Positions 1-13,140 of a stretch of 64,000 nucleotides of DNA are shown here, piece by piece; position 1 is the stretch's first letter, and the number at the start of each line of letters is the position of its first letter. The notes under the pieces were generated by a model. The model was not told where the DNA came from and did no database searches. It was given only the letters and a program-made list of their open reading frames with translations. Source of the stretch: Onchocerca lupi (taxonomy: Eukaryota; Nematoda; Chromadorea; Rhabditida; Onchocercidae); NCBI GenBank assembly GCA_028564675.1, contig JAOVVO010000010.1, forward strand, positions 186,001 through 250,000, in the 5' to 3' direction. The translations under genes were made by a program, and so were the position numbers.

Positions 1-2588
1 AAAGGAAAGTAAGAGCAGTAATTGGAAGATTATTAAATATGAAAATTTGAATGAACATTTGGAGACATTGATGGATTCCAGTAGCTCAGGGTGGTAGCAG
101 TGATTGTGATGTACAACTGAAGGACTCGTCCAGCGAATTCTTTGGTTATTATTATCGTCTCCCCATCCTTCAACTTTGATTATATTCCTCTCTCTCTCTC
201 TCTCTATCCATCCTATTCTTTGATTCTATTTTATTACATTTTTCTCTTCTCTCATATTCTCTTTTCTTTTTTAGTTTCTGTTGAAAAACTTTTCACATTA
301 ATGTAAAATAATAGATTTTAAAAATTTCAAATAATTGAAAACAAAAATGACAATTACTGTGGAAATATTAATTGTACCAAAACTTCATATATATTATTTG
401 CAAATTGTTTGGATTTGATGATTAATTTTGTCCTGTCAAGAACTACCATTATAAATTATATGTCAAGTTTTATTTCATAATGATACTATAATAATTAAAT
501 GTCAATATCGCATCTAATAATTAATGCGATTGTCTAATAATGAAGATTGATATATTATGAGACAAAATTTCATTTCATATACTAGTGCATTATGATGTAT
601 GTTCCAGGGCAGTGGAATATTTTTTGCTTCTCTCTTGTATTCGTGAATCGAGTAGAGCGTTCTGAGGCGAAGCCTGGAATCAAAAAGTTTATAAATCAGA
701 TTAGTTTGACAAATTCCTTTTATCATAACTGATTACTGCTGCATGATGTCGTTCATTCAACATAATTATTGCAACGTTAAGTTTATATAAAACAGTAAAA
801 TATCACTTCCTGTATAAATAAACATTAGAGTTTATACAAAAATTGTGCAAGATGATGCCAAATAAATCAATGATATTTCTCAGCAAAGATTGCAATAAAC
901 AAAACAATTTTACATCACTGCTTAATCTTTTTTATCATTTAAAATTTCTGAATTTCAAAAATTTATTCCGCTGAGATAGACGCTCTTTGCTTCATTTTTC
1001 TTTTTTCTTACTTATTTAATTTTCAGACGACCTTTTTGCTAAAACTTCCTATGATACATTGATCTAATATCAATGGATCGATGATGCTACTTGATTGATT
1101 TTGTACTTAAACTTTCAATTTAAAATTCATTTTGTTTTTAATGCAATTCAATCGAGTTTTTCCGTCCAATTTCTTTTTCAAATAATTTAAAAATTTTTTT
1201 CCGAAATCGAAAAATTTATTTCCAAAAAGTCCTAAAAGCTCTACAGTCATTCTCGAAATTCATTTCAGAATGACTGTAGAGCTTTTAGAACTTTTTGTTA
1301 AAAGTCGGATGAGTTACAATTATGCTTTATTTTCCGACTATTGTAATTACAAACAGTCTCAGCTTATTGCTTTCGACTTAATTTTTCTACAAATCTTTTA
1401 TGATTATCAGTAGCGTTAATTTGCCGCAAAAATTGAGGATTTCAGACAGAATTTTATGATCATAATGAATCTTGTTTATATGTCTGATCGTTACCTTGAA
1501 ATTTCTTTTTTTTTTTTTTTTTTTTTGACGTATGATTCTTCAAAGATTTTCTAACTTCTATTACTTTACTTCAATCCATTGCGGATGTGTTGCTTCATCT
1601 TAAATTTTGAAATTTTGGGGGCGTATCGAATACGTATTAATCAAGTCATCTTTGCCTCCGTATAATTTGGCCATTAAAATGGATAATCAAAAAGGATACT
1701 AACATTGTGGCCAAGTATGTACAGACATTTATGGATCGCTAATTCATCGAGAAATGTGACCAGTGAGCTAATTGTAATCAGCAAGATGACTTGGCTTGCT
1801 CCTTCCCTTTCTTTCATTAGAGAATCATCACATTGATCATAGCGAAGCCAGTGTATTTTATATTAAATTCTTTACTTCGAAATCTCAGAATAAGCTGTTG
1901 CTGAAATCATAATTGACATCCTCCAATTTGGGTTCGATAGAAATACAAACCACTCGCTCGCTTAATCAAATTTTGCCGCAAAACTAATGAATTAATTTTT
2001 ACGAAGATTCATAATTCCAAGATTGGGAAGAAGAGATTTGATGCTTTCAAATTCATTTTCTTCATTTACTTCGACCAATTTTGGAGTGCAATAAGATGCA
2101 TTAAAATTGAACGAATTAGATTCTCCAATTTTCGATTCAGAGATTCATTCTACAGTACTCTCGGTATCATATCCTGATGCACTATGTACTCGGAAACTAT
2201 TAAAAGCTAATTTATGGTGTCCATGAGTAACTCTATTCAAAATGTCGCAACTGCTTTCGTTGTTAATCAAATGGTCGATAGAATCCTATGATCAAAATTT
2301 AGAGCTTTATGTTATAACAAAAAACTTCAGCTATAAAAATTTATTGAATTTATCTGTCATTTTATGGTTTGCAAGAGTTGTCGTTTCCATGGAGATAACA
2401 TTTTCAAAAATCAGGCAAATTTTTCAAGTATTCTTCTTGATTCAGCTATTGCTAAATCAAAGAAATGTGGGGGAGTTGCTTACTTCCTGAGGACTCAACA
2501 AATATTTCCTGGGACCGAACAAGTGTAAAGTAACGCTTCTTTTCACTGGCAATTCATAATTGCTTTTCATAATACAGAGTTTGGTCTG
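1..2588. other. Non-coding stretch upstream of first gene
   Basis: I find no exon I can defend here. It holds a short CT dinucleotide run (about 190-206), a T run near 1506-1526 and a long hairpin (listed separately). The open frame at 2242-2490 is AT-rich and hydrophobic, has no splice context and is not accepted. Upstream exons or the promoter of the next gene may lie here. An acceptor-like AATACAG ends at about 2574, just before the first supported exon, so the true 5' end of that gene could be spliced from this stretch or trans-spliced. Confidence 0.5.
1223..1297. repeat. Near-perfect 31-bp hairpin
   Basis: Positions 1223-1253 and 1267-1297 are reverse complements with a single mismatch over 31 bp, separated by a 13-nt loop. 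The stem core reads CTCTACAGTCATTCT on the left arm. The surroundings are AT-rich non-coding sequence. It could be a miRNA-type or other small-RNA hairpin, or a young fold-back repeat; the near-perfect pairing without bulges is more typical of a palindromic repeat. Confidence 0.85.
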
Positions 2589-5561
2589 ATGCAACGCCTC
2601 AGTTCATGGTTAGAGCAGTTACCCTTGCGACGTCGATCTTCCCGCCGATCAGAGAATTGCGATTCGGGATCATACCCACAGAAACGACAGTCCAAATCAG
2701 TAGCACCACGACTTCATTATAGCGTCAGTGCCATACAAAATCATAATCATCGAGATCGTTCTGTTGATAATTTGTCGCAATCTCTGGTCATTAATGACCA
2801 GCTGCATGGTTAGTAATTTTTGCAATACTGAACGGATATAGCAACTTACACAATTTTCGATTTTAAAATAAAGTTTAAACAAAAATATGACCAAAAATTG
2901 TTTATGATTTTCGTATGACTGTTTATGATTTTTTTGTTTATGATTTTCTCAGAAAAAAAAATCATAACCATGATGTTGATTCTAGACTGTTCAGTTATAG
3001 TTTATAATTTATATTTATCTGTGTATTGTGATACAGAAATTATTTCACTTTCTAGAACTTGTGTTATGTTGGGGCTAGCCTAGCATCCATTTTCAATCTA
3101 TGAGACGAGATATAATCAATTCTTGGTTATTACGCGAGAGAGTTAAATTAATAGAAGTTCTGTGCAATATGTATATTTTTTTCACTTATTGATTTTTGTT
3201 CCATTGCAGTAATAATGCCGTCTTCTTGGAACAGGCAAGAAACGGTAACTCACTCATGTTGCGACAGTTCTAAACTTATTCCATCCTTTTTGCAGCCATT
3301 TTCTGTACCAACTAGCTCTGGACGGAAGGTATATTTCCAGAGTTTTTCACGGATTAGATGCTATTAATCATAAGCGAAATCTATTAATTTCCTAATCAAA
3401 GTTAATTAAGTGTGCACTTAACTTTAAAATTTTATCAATTAGAGCAAAATAATGACGAGCAAATGGAATTAAAGTGAGCAGTATGATCTGGCTCGGATTT
3501 AATTTACAATTGGGCTGATTTCACGATTAACTGCTTAGTATTATTTCACTTTTTCTTCCTGCAGCACATAAGTTTGCTTCCTCGAATTTTTCAAACCATT
3601 TTTTCAGAACATACGCACAAATCCGTGGATTTCACGCAATCGCCCACTGATTCAGACTATAACTTATCAGCTACCGAAACCCGCTGATGAACTAATGTAT
3701 GCATCGATGGATCGTACAGCATCGTTTCATATCAAAAGTCTGGATGAAAGTACTTACAGTTCCGGTTATGGCAGTCAGGATAGCAGGTACAGAACAAGTT
3801 ATTTCTAAACTAGAAGACTTCCCTTTGGATGAACTAATTTTCTCAAGCAAAAGGCATTTATAAGACTATCCTGAACTTTGATCGATGAGATTTACTTCAT
3901 AGTTTTTTTTTTTTTAACTTAAACTTTATAATTTAAAGTTAAAATGAATGTTTCATGAAAAAAATCATCATTACCATTGATAAAATCAATCAAAACAAGA
4001 TTTTTGTTCTTATCTGAGATATCGAGTAAGATGTGAAGAAAACAATTTTCTCTATTTTCAAATTTCTCGAGCTCTTCCATTAGGTATGTTAATAACTCAG
4101 CTCATTCTGTTATTCAGTCCGGAATCATCACTGCATTCGCCAGACTGGCAACCATCAATTACAACTGGAAAATGTAATCGATTAGAGGACAAAGCTGTAG
4201 AATGTAATTCAATTGATGTTGATGAAGCTTTGGGGCTAGACTTGGAAGACAAATCAGAAGCAGAGGATCTGAAAACCATCGATGTTTTGAACCGATTTTG
4301 CAAAGATGACGAGCACGTATATCATGAACTAGAGGTCTATTTTTGCACTCTTATTTAAAAATACACATCTTCTCTGAAATCTAACAATATTGGAGATTTT
4401 CTATTTTCCTTAATTAATCGGAAATTAATGACAAATTTTATCATTTACAATGAAAATTGTCTTCCTTAATTATAACCTTGCTATATCTACATTTACCATT
4501 GTTTGGTACAGAGATTTTCACAACAGTCTTCCTTGAATAACGCAATGCATAACCTCCCAACGACATGATCTTAGAATCTGAATCTAACCTCGGGTTTGAA
4601 GGAGGTTTACTAAATTTTGTTTATTCTCGGCAGGACAGGACGTCGCGTTGCGCTTTGTTACTTTGAGTGGTAAGTAGTGAAATCTTCATTTCAATGCGAA
4701 TTTAAAGAGAATGGAAGACTATATGAAATAACGTAGAATATTGATTTGAAGGCCTTCAGCCAATTATCATTAATATTGGATAGTCGAAGCTGTTCGTCCG
4801 ATTCGGAAATTGCAAGCTCATCAGATAGATCGCTGCATTCCTCTCGATGCTTATCACCAATTTACATCCAACCAAATCAAGATCACCGTGGCTCACACTA
4901 TTGCTATTATCAGCACGACAGATATGAGGAGGACCAAGTGACTGAGTATCCGAATGTGGCATCCAGTTTTACCTATATTCCTTGCGCTAAGTATAAACTA
5001 CCACCCGAATTTCACCCTCCTCCTCCACCATCACCGCCACCACCACCACCATTATCTCTACGAACAAACGATATGGAACAAGCTGAGATAGATTTCCTGA
5101 CTGAGTTGGATGCGCAGATTGCTGAATTACAGGTAACCGATTTTCTTTTAAACTTAAATACTTTCAGTAAGGCTTTTATTGTTTGTTAACTTCTGACTGT
5201 TTCATACAACACAGGATAAACTGCTGGAAGTTCGCAGTACATTGGCTACATCTTCAAACAGTTAAAAATTTTGCCAAATTTAATCAGTGGATAACTCACA
5301 CTGACATCTAATTGGGGCAAGAAATGAAGATTGTGACGTTTGTTGGCAATATAGAAAGATTTGAGTGACTGGGCAGTGTCTCGTGAATCAAAGATAAAAT
5401 GAAATGATTTTTAGTTGAAAAGTGTAGAAGTACGTCAACTTGTGGATGAGGCTCGTGTGCGTCGTGATGCACGTGTTCGTAACGCGCAGTTATATCATGA
5501 ATTAGCAGAGCTGAGACGAATGAAATGGGTACTGTACAATCACTTCGAATTAGTGCTCTAA
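2589..5561 (+). CDS. Unrecognised Ser/Pro-rich, coiled-coil scaffold-like protein
   Basis: Supported exons are 2589-2808, 3210-3244, 3296-3328, 3608-3786, 4118-4334 and 4752-5132, followed by one of two possible last exons (5215-5265 or 5415-5561). Phases join cleanly (1,0,0,2,0,0). The protein is about 365-400 residues. The N-terminus is Arg/Ser-rich (MQRLSSWLEQLPLRRRSSRR). A middle segment contains YSSGYGSQDSSPESS, a phospho-type Ser cluster, followed by an acidic patch. Two proline runs (PPPPPSPPPPPP, near residue 330) could bind SH3, EVH1 or profilin. The C-terminus is predicted coiled coil (DFLTELDAQIAELQ onward). The acceptor before 4752 is weak (TTTGAAG). A small frame near 4635-4670 with a good GTAAGT donor might be an extra exon but breaks the phase. 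The start is uncertain because the frame stays open upstream of ATG to an acceptor at about 2574. I do not recognise the family. Confidence 0.6.
5215..5265 (+). CDS. Alternative short last exon of the scaffold-like gene
   Basis: After ACACAG this phase-0 exon reads DKLLEVRSTLATSSNS and stops at 5263-5265. It competes with the exon at 5415-5561, which follows TTTTTAG and reads LKSVEVRQLVDEARVRRD onward for 48 codons. Both accept the same phase-0 donor at 5132, and both continue the coiled coil with a similar EVR motif. This is either alternative 3' exon use or one is a decoy. Confidence 0.45.
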   Translation, partial: DKLLEVRSTLATSSNS

Positions 5562-8050
5562 TCTGACACTATAGCTACCATCACAACTTGATTCTAATTT
5601 TCCTGTCATGTCCCATGATCTGCCAATTCGATGTATGTATCTATGATTTATGATTGGTTGATCCGAATGTTATCAATTTTTTCAGTACAGTTGATTTGTA
5701 GAAATCATCATCTTGTGGGGATCGAAGATTCAAAATCCAGTTATTTTTCTTTTGGATTCATTGCAGTAATATCCAATAAATATTCTCCAGACATTCTTAA
5801 AACTTCCAGGATATTTCAAATTCTTCTAAATCTTGATTTTAAATTCCAGCTTTTACTAACATTTTCGGTCTTTAATATATATTTTCATTCATTTCTCATG
5901 CTTAAAAAGTGAAATGTACTTTAATTTTTTCTTCTCGTAGGTTCAGATACTTTATTCCTATGAACTGTCATAATATATATGAATTTATACTTCGATTTCA
6001 CTCGAAATTTGTAATTGTTCTAATAGAGGAAAAATAAAAAGAAACAAAAAACAATTAATAATTGCATCAGTGCCACAATACACCATTACTTTTAACAAAT
6101 ACATTTCCTGTATTTTAAACCCGTATTCATTCTTGCATTTGTTGATAATAATTTAATTAAAATTGACGTATATTCTATCATTATTCGGATTTTTCAGGAA
6201 ACTGTTCATTTTTCTTTTTATCAATGATTTTTTTGTCGATGTACACGATTTTGTTCAGCTTATGAAGTCTTACCTCCCTTCTTGCTTAAAATTTTCAAAA
6301 ATTCAAGGTCTGTTGAGTTCGAAACAAAACATAAAACAGGATTATAGAAAACAAAACAATCCCAACCTGTCGGTTGGACAGTTTTGGTCTTTCGAGGTAA
6401 TCGGTGTTTTGAAAAGAAAAATTTCACAACATTTGAAATTCAAGTAACAAAAATCATGTACTGATTTTTCGTGAATAATTGTTTAGATGGCTAATATTGG
6501 AATCAAATCTTTTGCAACGAATATGCTATCTGGGATTTTCGAAGTCGTCCGAAATTAAATTGAAGCAACGGGTTTAGGATAAAAAAAAAAAGTGAATTGG
6601 GGAGTTCTTCATTTTATTCTTCGTAAATTAAAATTATATCTCTGCCCTTATAAAATATGCTAAATAAAGCATCATACATTTATTTTTTAAGTAAAGATAT
6701 ATTATCTTAATCAGAATTTTCAAGGCTGTTTGCAGTTGCCAAATTCATCAATAAATTTATGGTAGTAATATATCTTTCTGCAAATGGTACTCATTCCATT
6801 TCTTGCAAATCTAATTTCCGATCTAGTATAAAGGAAAAGTGAATATCATGTGAAAAATACATTAATGGATTACGATAGCAAGCCTTATGCATTATTAGTT
6901 ACGACTAGCAAGCTGCGTGTGTTCAGAACCAAAAGCCAATCAAATCCAAAGAAATAAACAAAAGAAACAGTTACAGACTGATACATTATATATCTCATTC
7001 ATATGAAAAAAGAATTTTTGCTACGAATATGATAAATTTATCAGAGACTTGTTTGTTCGGCAGCGTGAAAACATCATTTGCTAGATTTTGAATATTCGTT
7101 GAAATAAAATGTTTACTTCGCGAATACCATGTTGATGCGTGTTTCAAAGAAACTATTGCTAGCTGAGGAGTCATTAGCAATCATCAGTAACATCATAAAC
7201 TGCTAGTTAATATCATAAAAATTAAAGAAGGATCAACAATTTAACAAAACTGTAGAATTAAAGAACAAGAGCATATTATTCATTGTTTATGCAATCAATA
7301 CAGAAAAGATTTTTCAACTAACAGGAGATAAAATAATGTCTTCCAAAAAACACAAATTCTAGAACTACTGATATGTATCATTTCATGATGCGGAAAATCA
7401 ACAAGCCTACCTTGCATCATATTTTTTGCACAATGCTGCATTTACAAATATCAGTTTTACTTACTGGACACATATCACACATATGACATGACAAAAATCG
7501 GGATGATGTGATTTTGTCTTTTATAAAAAAGTAGTTCACATTAAATTTCGAATACTTTTAATTTGATGTAAATTCAAAACCGTAATTGACCATGATCGAT
7601 TATCCATTAGTATGAATGGAAGTATGTTCACTATCATCATGAATGATCATCCATTTCATGGCTGATTTCATCGCTTTAGACAACTTCAAAACTGAAGTCG
7701 CTACATTTGTCCAGTCCAACTGCACTTCACTGCTCTGCTATCGAGCTGTACAGTGAACACATGCTCTTGAACGGATTCCATTTCCGCGGTTATAATGAAG
7801 AACAAATTTAGCTTTCAATAGCCTGAGCTATTGATTGTTCTCGGGAATCGGTCCTCATCTCCTCCGCTAACTCTTAGCTAAGCTTGGCTATAACGTAATA
7901 GGGTGGCTGCTTCCTATTATATATTATATATTTTTTATTTTTACGTTTATGAATTTGGCTTTTTGTTGTAGTCCGTTCTTGCGCATTGGTCATTTACGTC
8001 GTCTATGTCGTATGTCATATGCCACTCATCTGAATGATTATTGCTTTTTA
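5562..8050. other. Intergenic region, 2.5 kb
   Basis: No gene is supported. The open frames at 5631-5912 and 6163-6447 are AT-driven and lack codon or splice structure. The last 300 bases are less AT-rich and contain a pyrimidine-rich stretch and a perfect 8-bp stem with a 4-base loop (7815-7834). This part is the likely promoter/5' region of the hnRNP F/H gene downstream. Confidence 0.5.
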
Positions 8051-8052
8051 GC
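8041..8052 (+). promoter_or_regulatory. Probable spliced-leader trans-splice acceptor of hrpf-1
   Basis: GCTTTTTAG ends at 8051, about 20 bases before the ATG at 8072, and no matching upstream donor exon is visible. This arrangement is typical of nematode SL trans-splicing and supports the chosen start. Confidence 0.5.
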
Positions 8053-8071
8053 TATTGGTAAAATTGAGGTA

Positions 8072-11000
8072 ATGAATCCAGATACGAATTACATACGATT
8101 GCGCGGGCTTCCATTCGCCGCAAAAGAACAAGACGTCCGAAACTTTCTACAAGGTTGCTTTCTATAGACAGATCATTTCTTAGATATTTCTTAGATATTA
8201 GCGGTCGGCTTCTTAGATGTAGAAGTTTTTTTTTCCGGTTTGAATGCAAAATCAATAACTTTTACGCTAACGTCAAATGGTCGAGCAAGTGGAGAATGTT
8301 ATGTAGAGCTGGATGATCAGGAAGCTGTGAAAGAAGCGCAAAAGCTTGATCGTAATGAGATAAATGGGCGATATATTGAAGGTTTGTATAAAATCAGCAA
8401 AATATTGCTTTCAGTTAAAAAGAACACTTTTAATCTCATTTAAAGGTTATAAAGAAGATAGTAATATACTACACTGTCACGAGCTTACATTGTTGAATGA
8501 CAGTAGTCCGCTCGAATTTTTATTTTCTAATTTGATATTCATTTAGTTGTCCTCTCACGAAGCTTTTGCAGTATTCAGCGTTAGTGACGCAGAACTATTA
8601 ATGATGATACGTCATGGCGTGATCAAAGGTAGTGGTGGAGATGCGGATAGCCGCTATGCTAGCAACTTTGTTGTCCGCCTTCGAGGTTTGCCATATAGTG
8701 CAACGATCGATGACATCAAGGAATTTTTCTCAGGTTTCTTTCTATCCACTTCAAATGTTGATTTAGATTAAACGATTAGCTTCTGCATTTTTTTATGGAT
8801 TGCAACTGAAAAATTTCAAATCAGGTATTTTGCTGGAATTTTCTTGTTCTTGCCGAAAACAATCCAATTAATTGTCAGAGTTGCATGTCATCCCCGAACA
8901 GAATTGAAGGACCGGTAAGCGGTAGTTTGGTATGAGAGTGGTTTTGGTAATATGTTTTAATGGGAATATAGGCCTGGAAGTAGCGGATGCGGTAATCGAC
9001 AAAGAACCGGGGGGTCGACCTTCGGGGGAGGCATTCGTACGGTTGGCAACCAAAGAATACGCGGAATTGGCTTTGGAGAGAAGCAAAAACTACATGGGTT
9101 CAAGGTATGGGAATTCTGTTGGGGAATTTGCAAATTTTCAATTCTGGGCAGGTAAAATTTGCGTTTGTTGGTAGGGTCCGAATTGAACAGTGGCCATTTG
9201 GCTACTAAGGATCCGGCGTGATCTTTATTTAGCGTAAGTTTTTCACGGAAATTATGTTCAGTTTATTACTGCCTGTTACTGTTTGTTTTACATATACTAA
9301 TAGTTATTCAAATTTTAATTTCTTGAAATTTGGTAAGATAAGGTACTTTTGATTTTCTGAATATGGACCGTTTCCCAAAATGGTTGTTTTAGATACGTCG
9401 AAGTTTTTCGTAGTTCAGCTGATGAAATGGACAACAGCTACTACGCTGCACGAGGCATACCACCGCCAACTAGTGGACCAGTCCCATTGCGTGGAATAAG
9501 TCCAACGCTTGATTTTCGATTTCGTGATAGGTATAGCGATTTTCATTAATTTTTGCAGTTCTGGTTTTCGTTGATTTTTACTAACTCTTTTTATTTAGAA
9601 AAAAAAAAAATTGAAACATTAAGCTATATAACAATGTTTGCCTATCACTACTTACAAAGCATTAGATTCTATATTAGAATTGAGGAGAGTGTGATTCAAT
9701 TCCCCAAGGCTTTGTTATAGTAGTTTACGTGATCAAAAGCTGAAAGTAAGTTTTCAGATATGGAGAATACGGGCGCTACGGCGGACCGATAAGGCTTTCG
9801 AGCTTGCATCCACGCCCATCGCCGTATGATCGTCCATATTACGATAGGGATCGTTATTATCGATACGGTGCACGATATGATCCAGAATTCGATGAAGCGA
9901 TGTATGACCCTACCGTTAAGGTTTTCATGCGAGGTAATTATTCTGTTTATAATTTGATTGATCTGAATATTTTCACCCATTTCCAAAGATATGTTATTGT
10001 GAGGTCTCTGCATAAATTGTGGAAGTTTGTCAGGTGCACATAAAGCTTGCATCAATTGAGGTTTATTTCGAGCTGAGCCATTTTGTTTCTTTCTGTTAAT
10101 ATTATTTTATTATTGGATGTATTTTTCAGGTTTACCATACAGTGTTACTACACTCGATATTGAAGAATTTTTCCGACCGCTAAATTGCGCCGAAATTAAG
10201 CTTGGTTATAACGAAGAGCGTCGTCTTTCGGGTGATGCATTGGTAACTTTTTCAACAATGGCAGAAGCACGCGAGGCATTATCACGTAACAAAAACAATA
10301 TGGGCACGAGGTAAAGATGAACATTTTATTATTACTGATTGTTGATACTATGAATTTTCAGGATTCCTTTCAAATGATCTATGTTCGGTAATATTCATCG
10401 TAAATCATGTGTCGGGGTAAAAAGCATTTTTTTAATCAAATTTTGACACTCATATTGCTTTGAAACTGGATGAGAACGAGACATATGCAAATTAAATAAA
10501 AAGTGCGACCGTTGATCAGTATCAAATGATCATTGTCTTGAGCTCAAATTTGGAGAAAAAGGACAGTGTAGATCGAAATATTATCAATCAATTTGAATAA
10601 CAAGATTTTATGATAAAATAGAATATCTGGCACTTCACATGGATGCACTTGTTTTTTGGAAAGAGGATGAAAAATCATTTCAAATAATCGAGAAGATTTC
10701 AAAAAACTTTGAATGTATTCGTATCAGTAACCGCTTTTATAGAATTAAAAACCAAAAACGTACGAGGGTTTCTGAAGGCACCAAAATATTATTACGAAAA
10801 AGGAGAGCAGTGAAGAAAGAAAATCAAATGAACAATGAATATGCTGCATTATGTAAACAAATACGAACGCAGATGAAGAAAAATTTTGAAGAAAATTGAC
10901 ATTGGAAGAAAGGAAAAACGTCACAGGAAAATATTGGAAATATGCAGGAAGATGAAATGTCTTGGAGGATTTCGAACAAGAAATGGAAGTTTTTTGACGA

Positions 11001-13140
11001 AAATACGGGGAAAGAAGATAAAATTACCCGAAGAATGTTGGAGTAGCATTGAAAAAAAAATATAACCAAGGAAGACTTGAAAACTTTTCAGGAAGAAAGT
11101 ATAGGGTAACAGAATATAAGAGCAACAAAGGGACAAACAAACGTTGAGCAGGAGCTTGTTGAGAAAATTGAGGAACATGCATCAAATTGGTTCTGTACCG
11201 CAAAAACTTGAAAAGGCGAAATTTTTGAAGAACGCAGGAAGCGAATAGCAGCAGAAAGTATTGTGTTACAAGAAAAGCTGCAAGAAGTAGAAGCGTTTGA
11301 AGGAGTTGTGAAGTTGAAAGAAGTATCTGGCATAGGTGGAATTCTTGAAACAGTGATAGGTAACGAGACAGGAAAGATGCAGACAAATAATGAAAAATTG
11401 CAGAAAAAGAAAGTGTAGCAGAATCATCAAGCAACACTGAATGGAAAGATGAACCGCGGATAAAGGGCAGATATGAACAGTGGGAAATCGCTCGGCCCTC
11501 AGTATTGTGCCTTTGGTGGCATTGAAGTGAAATTGTATACCGAACACAGTTCCTCACAGTTATTTGTTGTTTGGGTTAGTTGCACGGGGTAATAAAAAAA
11601 CGTGAAAGAATTTTAGCATAGCATATGTTTAGATTTTAAACATACATTTATAGTTGAAACTTTTGATTTGTTGTAACGATCGGCATTTTTCACCAACTAA
11701 ATTTGAAATTATTTTGATTAAGAAAAATTAGGCTTAGTAATAGTCTTGAAATTAAACAATTTTAATACGGCTACTCCATTTAATTACATACTTGCCCTTC
11801 CAGATATTTCTTTTTGTTTAAAATTTTAAACGTGTAAAACTTCAATTTATGCTCCTCAAGTCATTCAGTGTTGTCGGTCTTATTCAAATTAGTTGTGTTT
11901 GGCATGCAGTTATACTCCATTGATCAAAGGGAGAATCAAATACAGAATACTGCATTGAGGACTAAGATGTTTTCGTTTATTTGCATGGTTATAATATATT
12001 TTTAAGTGATTTATTTGTTTAAGTGACCAATCAAAAAAATAATACTAATACGCAGAGTCAAAGCCACTCCTCTCATCAAAAACCTTAACCAATTTTTTCC
12101 TCTTTTCTTCCTTTAGATTTCAGTTTTTCATTTCTTTTTATTAACTTCAATATGCTGTTTTTTGTCTTTTAGATACATCGAATTGTTTCCAGCAACAAAT
12201 ATTCCTCATCCAATTAAAACAGTAACATTCCGTACAGTAAGTGGAGCGCCCACTCGTCTCACTTCAGTGCCACGTCCTTTGTACAGTTCTTTTGCTGAAG
12301 GTAATATTTTTGTCACCTGTTATAAATTTTATTTATTCGCAGAAACATACCTGTGGAATTTTTATTTTAGCTTGCAATCAAGAACCATTTTTTGGATTTT
12401 ATCTTTATGCGGGAATCCATCTTCCTCGCTCTTTTGCAGATAGTCCTTTTCCATTAAAATGAACTCATTAGCAAGAATATTACCAGACTTTTGTTGAAAA
12501 TACACTGAAGAAAGATATTGCTCTGAAGCAGGTTATTTGCTTAATTTTTTTGTGATCTGTTTTTTTCCTTTTTTCCTGTTATGAACAATGAATATATCAT
12601 TCTTTTGGCGATATATTGTTGAGAAAATCTTAAATCATGATTAAAGTGGTTGTAATTAATGGTATATCTTTTATCCTTCCAGCACCGCAAACTGCTGCTT
12701 CGAAAAAAATCTTCGTTTTTTGTTTTTTAAAGAAGTGAAGAAACAAAAATTGTTGGATTTCTCGTGCAATGTTCTGCTCATTAAAATTTTCCTTTTTTTA
12801 GATGAAGAAGGTTCTTATGCAAGCGGAGTTGGTGGACAGCAGGTGAGTTTTTTTTTCTAAAACTTCTTAGTGTAATATCATTTGACTGTCTTAAATTTTT
12901 GGCGAAATTGTTCCAACAGTTTTATCCGAATTTCATAGTTTACCGGAAATATAACAATATAAAATCGTAGATGATTAGTTTTTTTTTCATGTTGATATTA
13001 TTTTATAATACTATTTAATCTTAACATACGAGTATGTAATGTTTCTCATAAAATTTTTGTAGTACTACAATGATCAGTATGAAGGCCGTCAATCAAAATA
13101 TGGTCGCGATTGGGGCGAACCGACACGTACAGCTTGGTGA
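8072..13140 (+). CDS. hrpf-1: hnRNP F/H-type RNA-binding protein, three quasi-RRMs
   Basis: Ten exons join in phase: 8072-8153, 8217-8381, 8572-8733, 8972-9104, 9393-9530, 9758-9933, 10130-10310, 12173-12300, 12802-12842 and 13063-13140. The product, about 415 residues, is a nuclear RNA-binding protein that in this family binds G-tracts and controls splicing. qRRM1 starts at once (YIRLRGLPFAAKEQDV, then GRASGECYVEL and RYIEVF); qRRM2 has FVVRLRGLPYSATIDDI, GRPSGEAFVRL and MGSRYVEVF; qRRM3 has VFMRGLPYSVTTLDIEEFF, RLSGDALVTF and MGTRYIELF. These RLRGLP and GEA/RYIE(V/L)F signatures are diagnostic of hnRNP F/H quasi-RRMs. Between qRRM2 and qRRM3 is an Arg/Tyr/Pro-rich linker (RPYYDRDRYYRYG). 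The C-terminus is a short Gly/Tyr tail ending GEPTRTAW. Intron 7 (1.86 kb) contains a retrotransposon relic. Identity is firm; the worm symbol is by family resemblance. Confidence 0.93.
10639..11560 (+). mobile_element. Decayed RTE-type non-LTR retrotransposon fragment in hrpf-1 intron
   Basis: An open frame at 10639-10899 ends with a segment containing KILLRKRRAVKK and ALCKQIRTQMKKNFEE. This pattern (charged 'K..L..KR......N.EY..L.K.IR......') is the spacer between endonuclease and reverse transcriptase in RTE-clade elements. No intact reverse transcriptase follows. From 10900 to 11560 the plus strand is unusually GA-rich and shows short frame-broken, charged coding-like blocks (for example around 11220-11400 and 11401-11520), consistent with a decayed or composite insertion. 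It lies wholly within the intron between 10310 and 12173, in host orientation. Assignment of the second half to the same element is inference. Confidence 0.5.

Noticed and set aside
4097..4303. Antisense frame over exon 5 of the first gene
   Set aside because: Shadow of a real exon that splices in phase on the plus strand.
11024..11557. 177-codon open frame on the minus strand inside the hrpf-1 intron
   Set aside because: Phe/Leu/Ser/Cys-rich low-complexity protein caused by GA skew on the other strand; it is antisense to coding-like relic sequence and has no motif.
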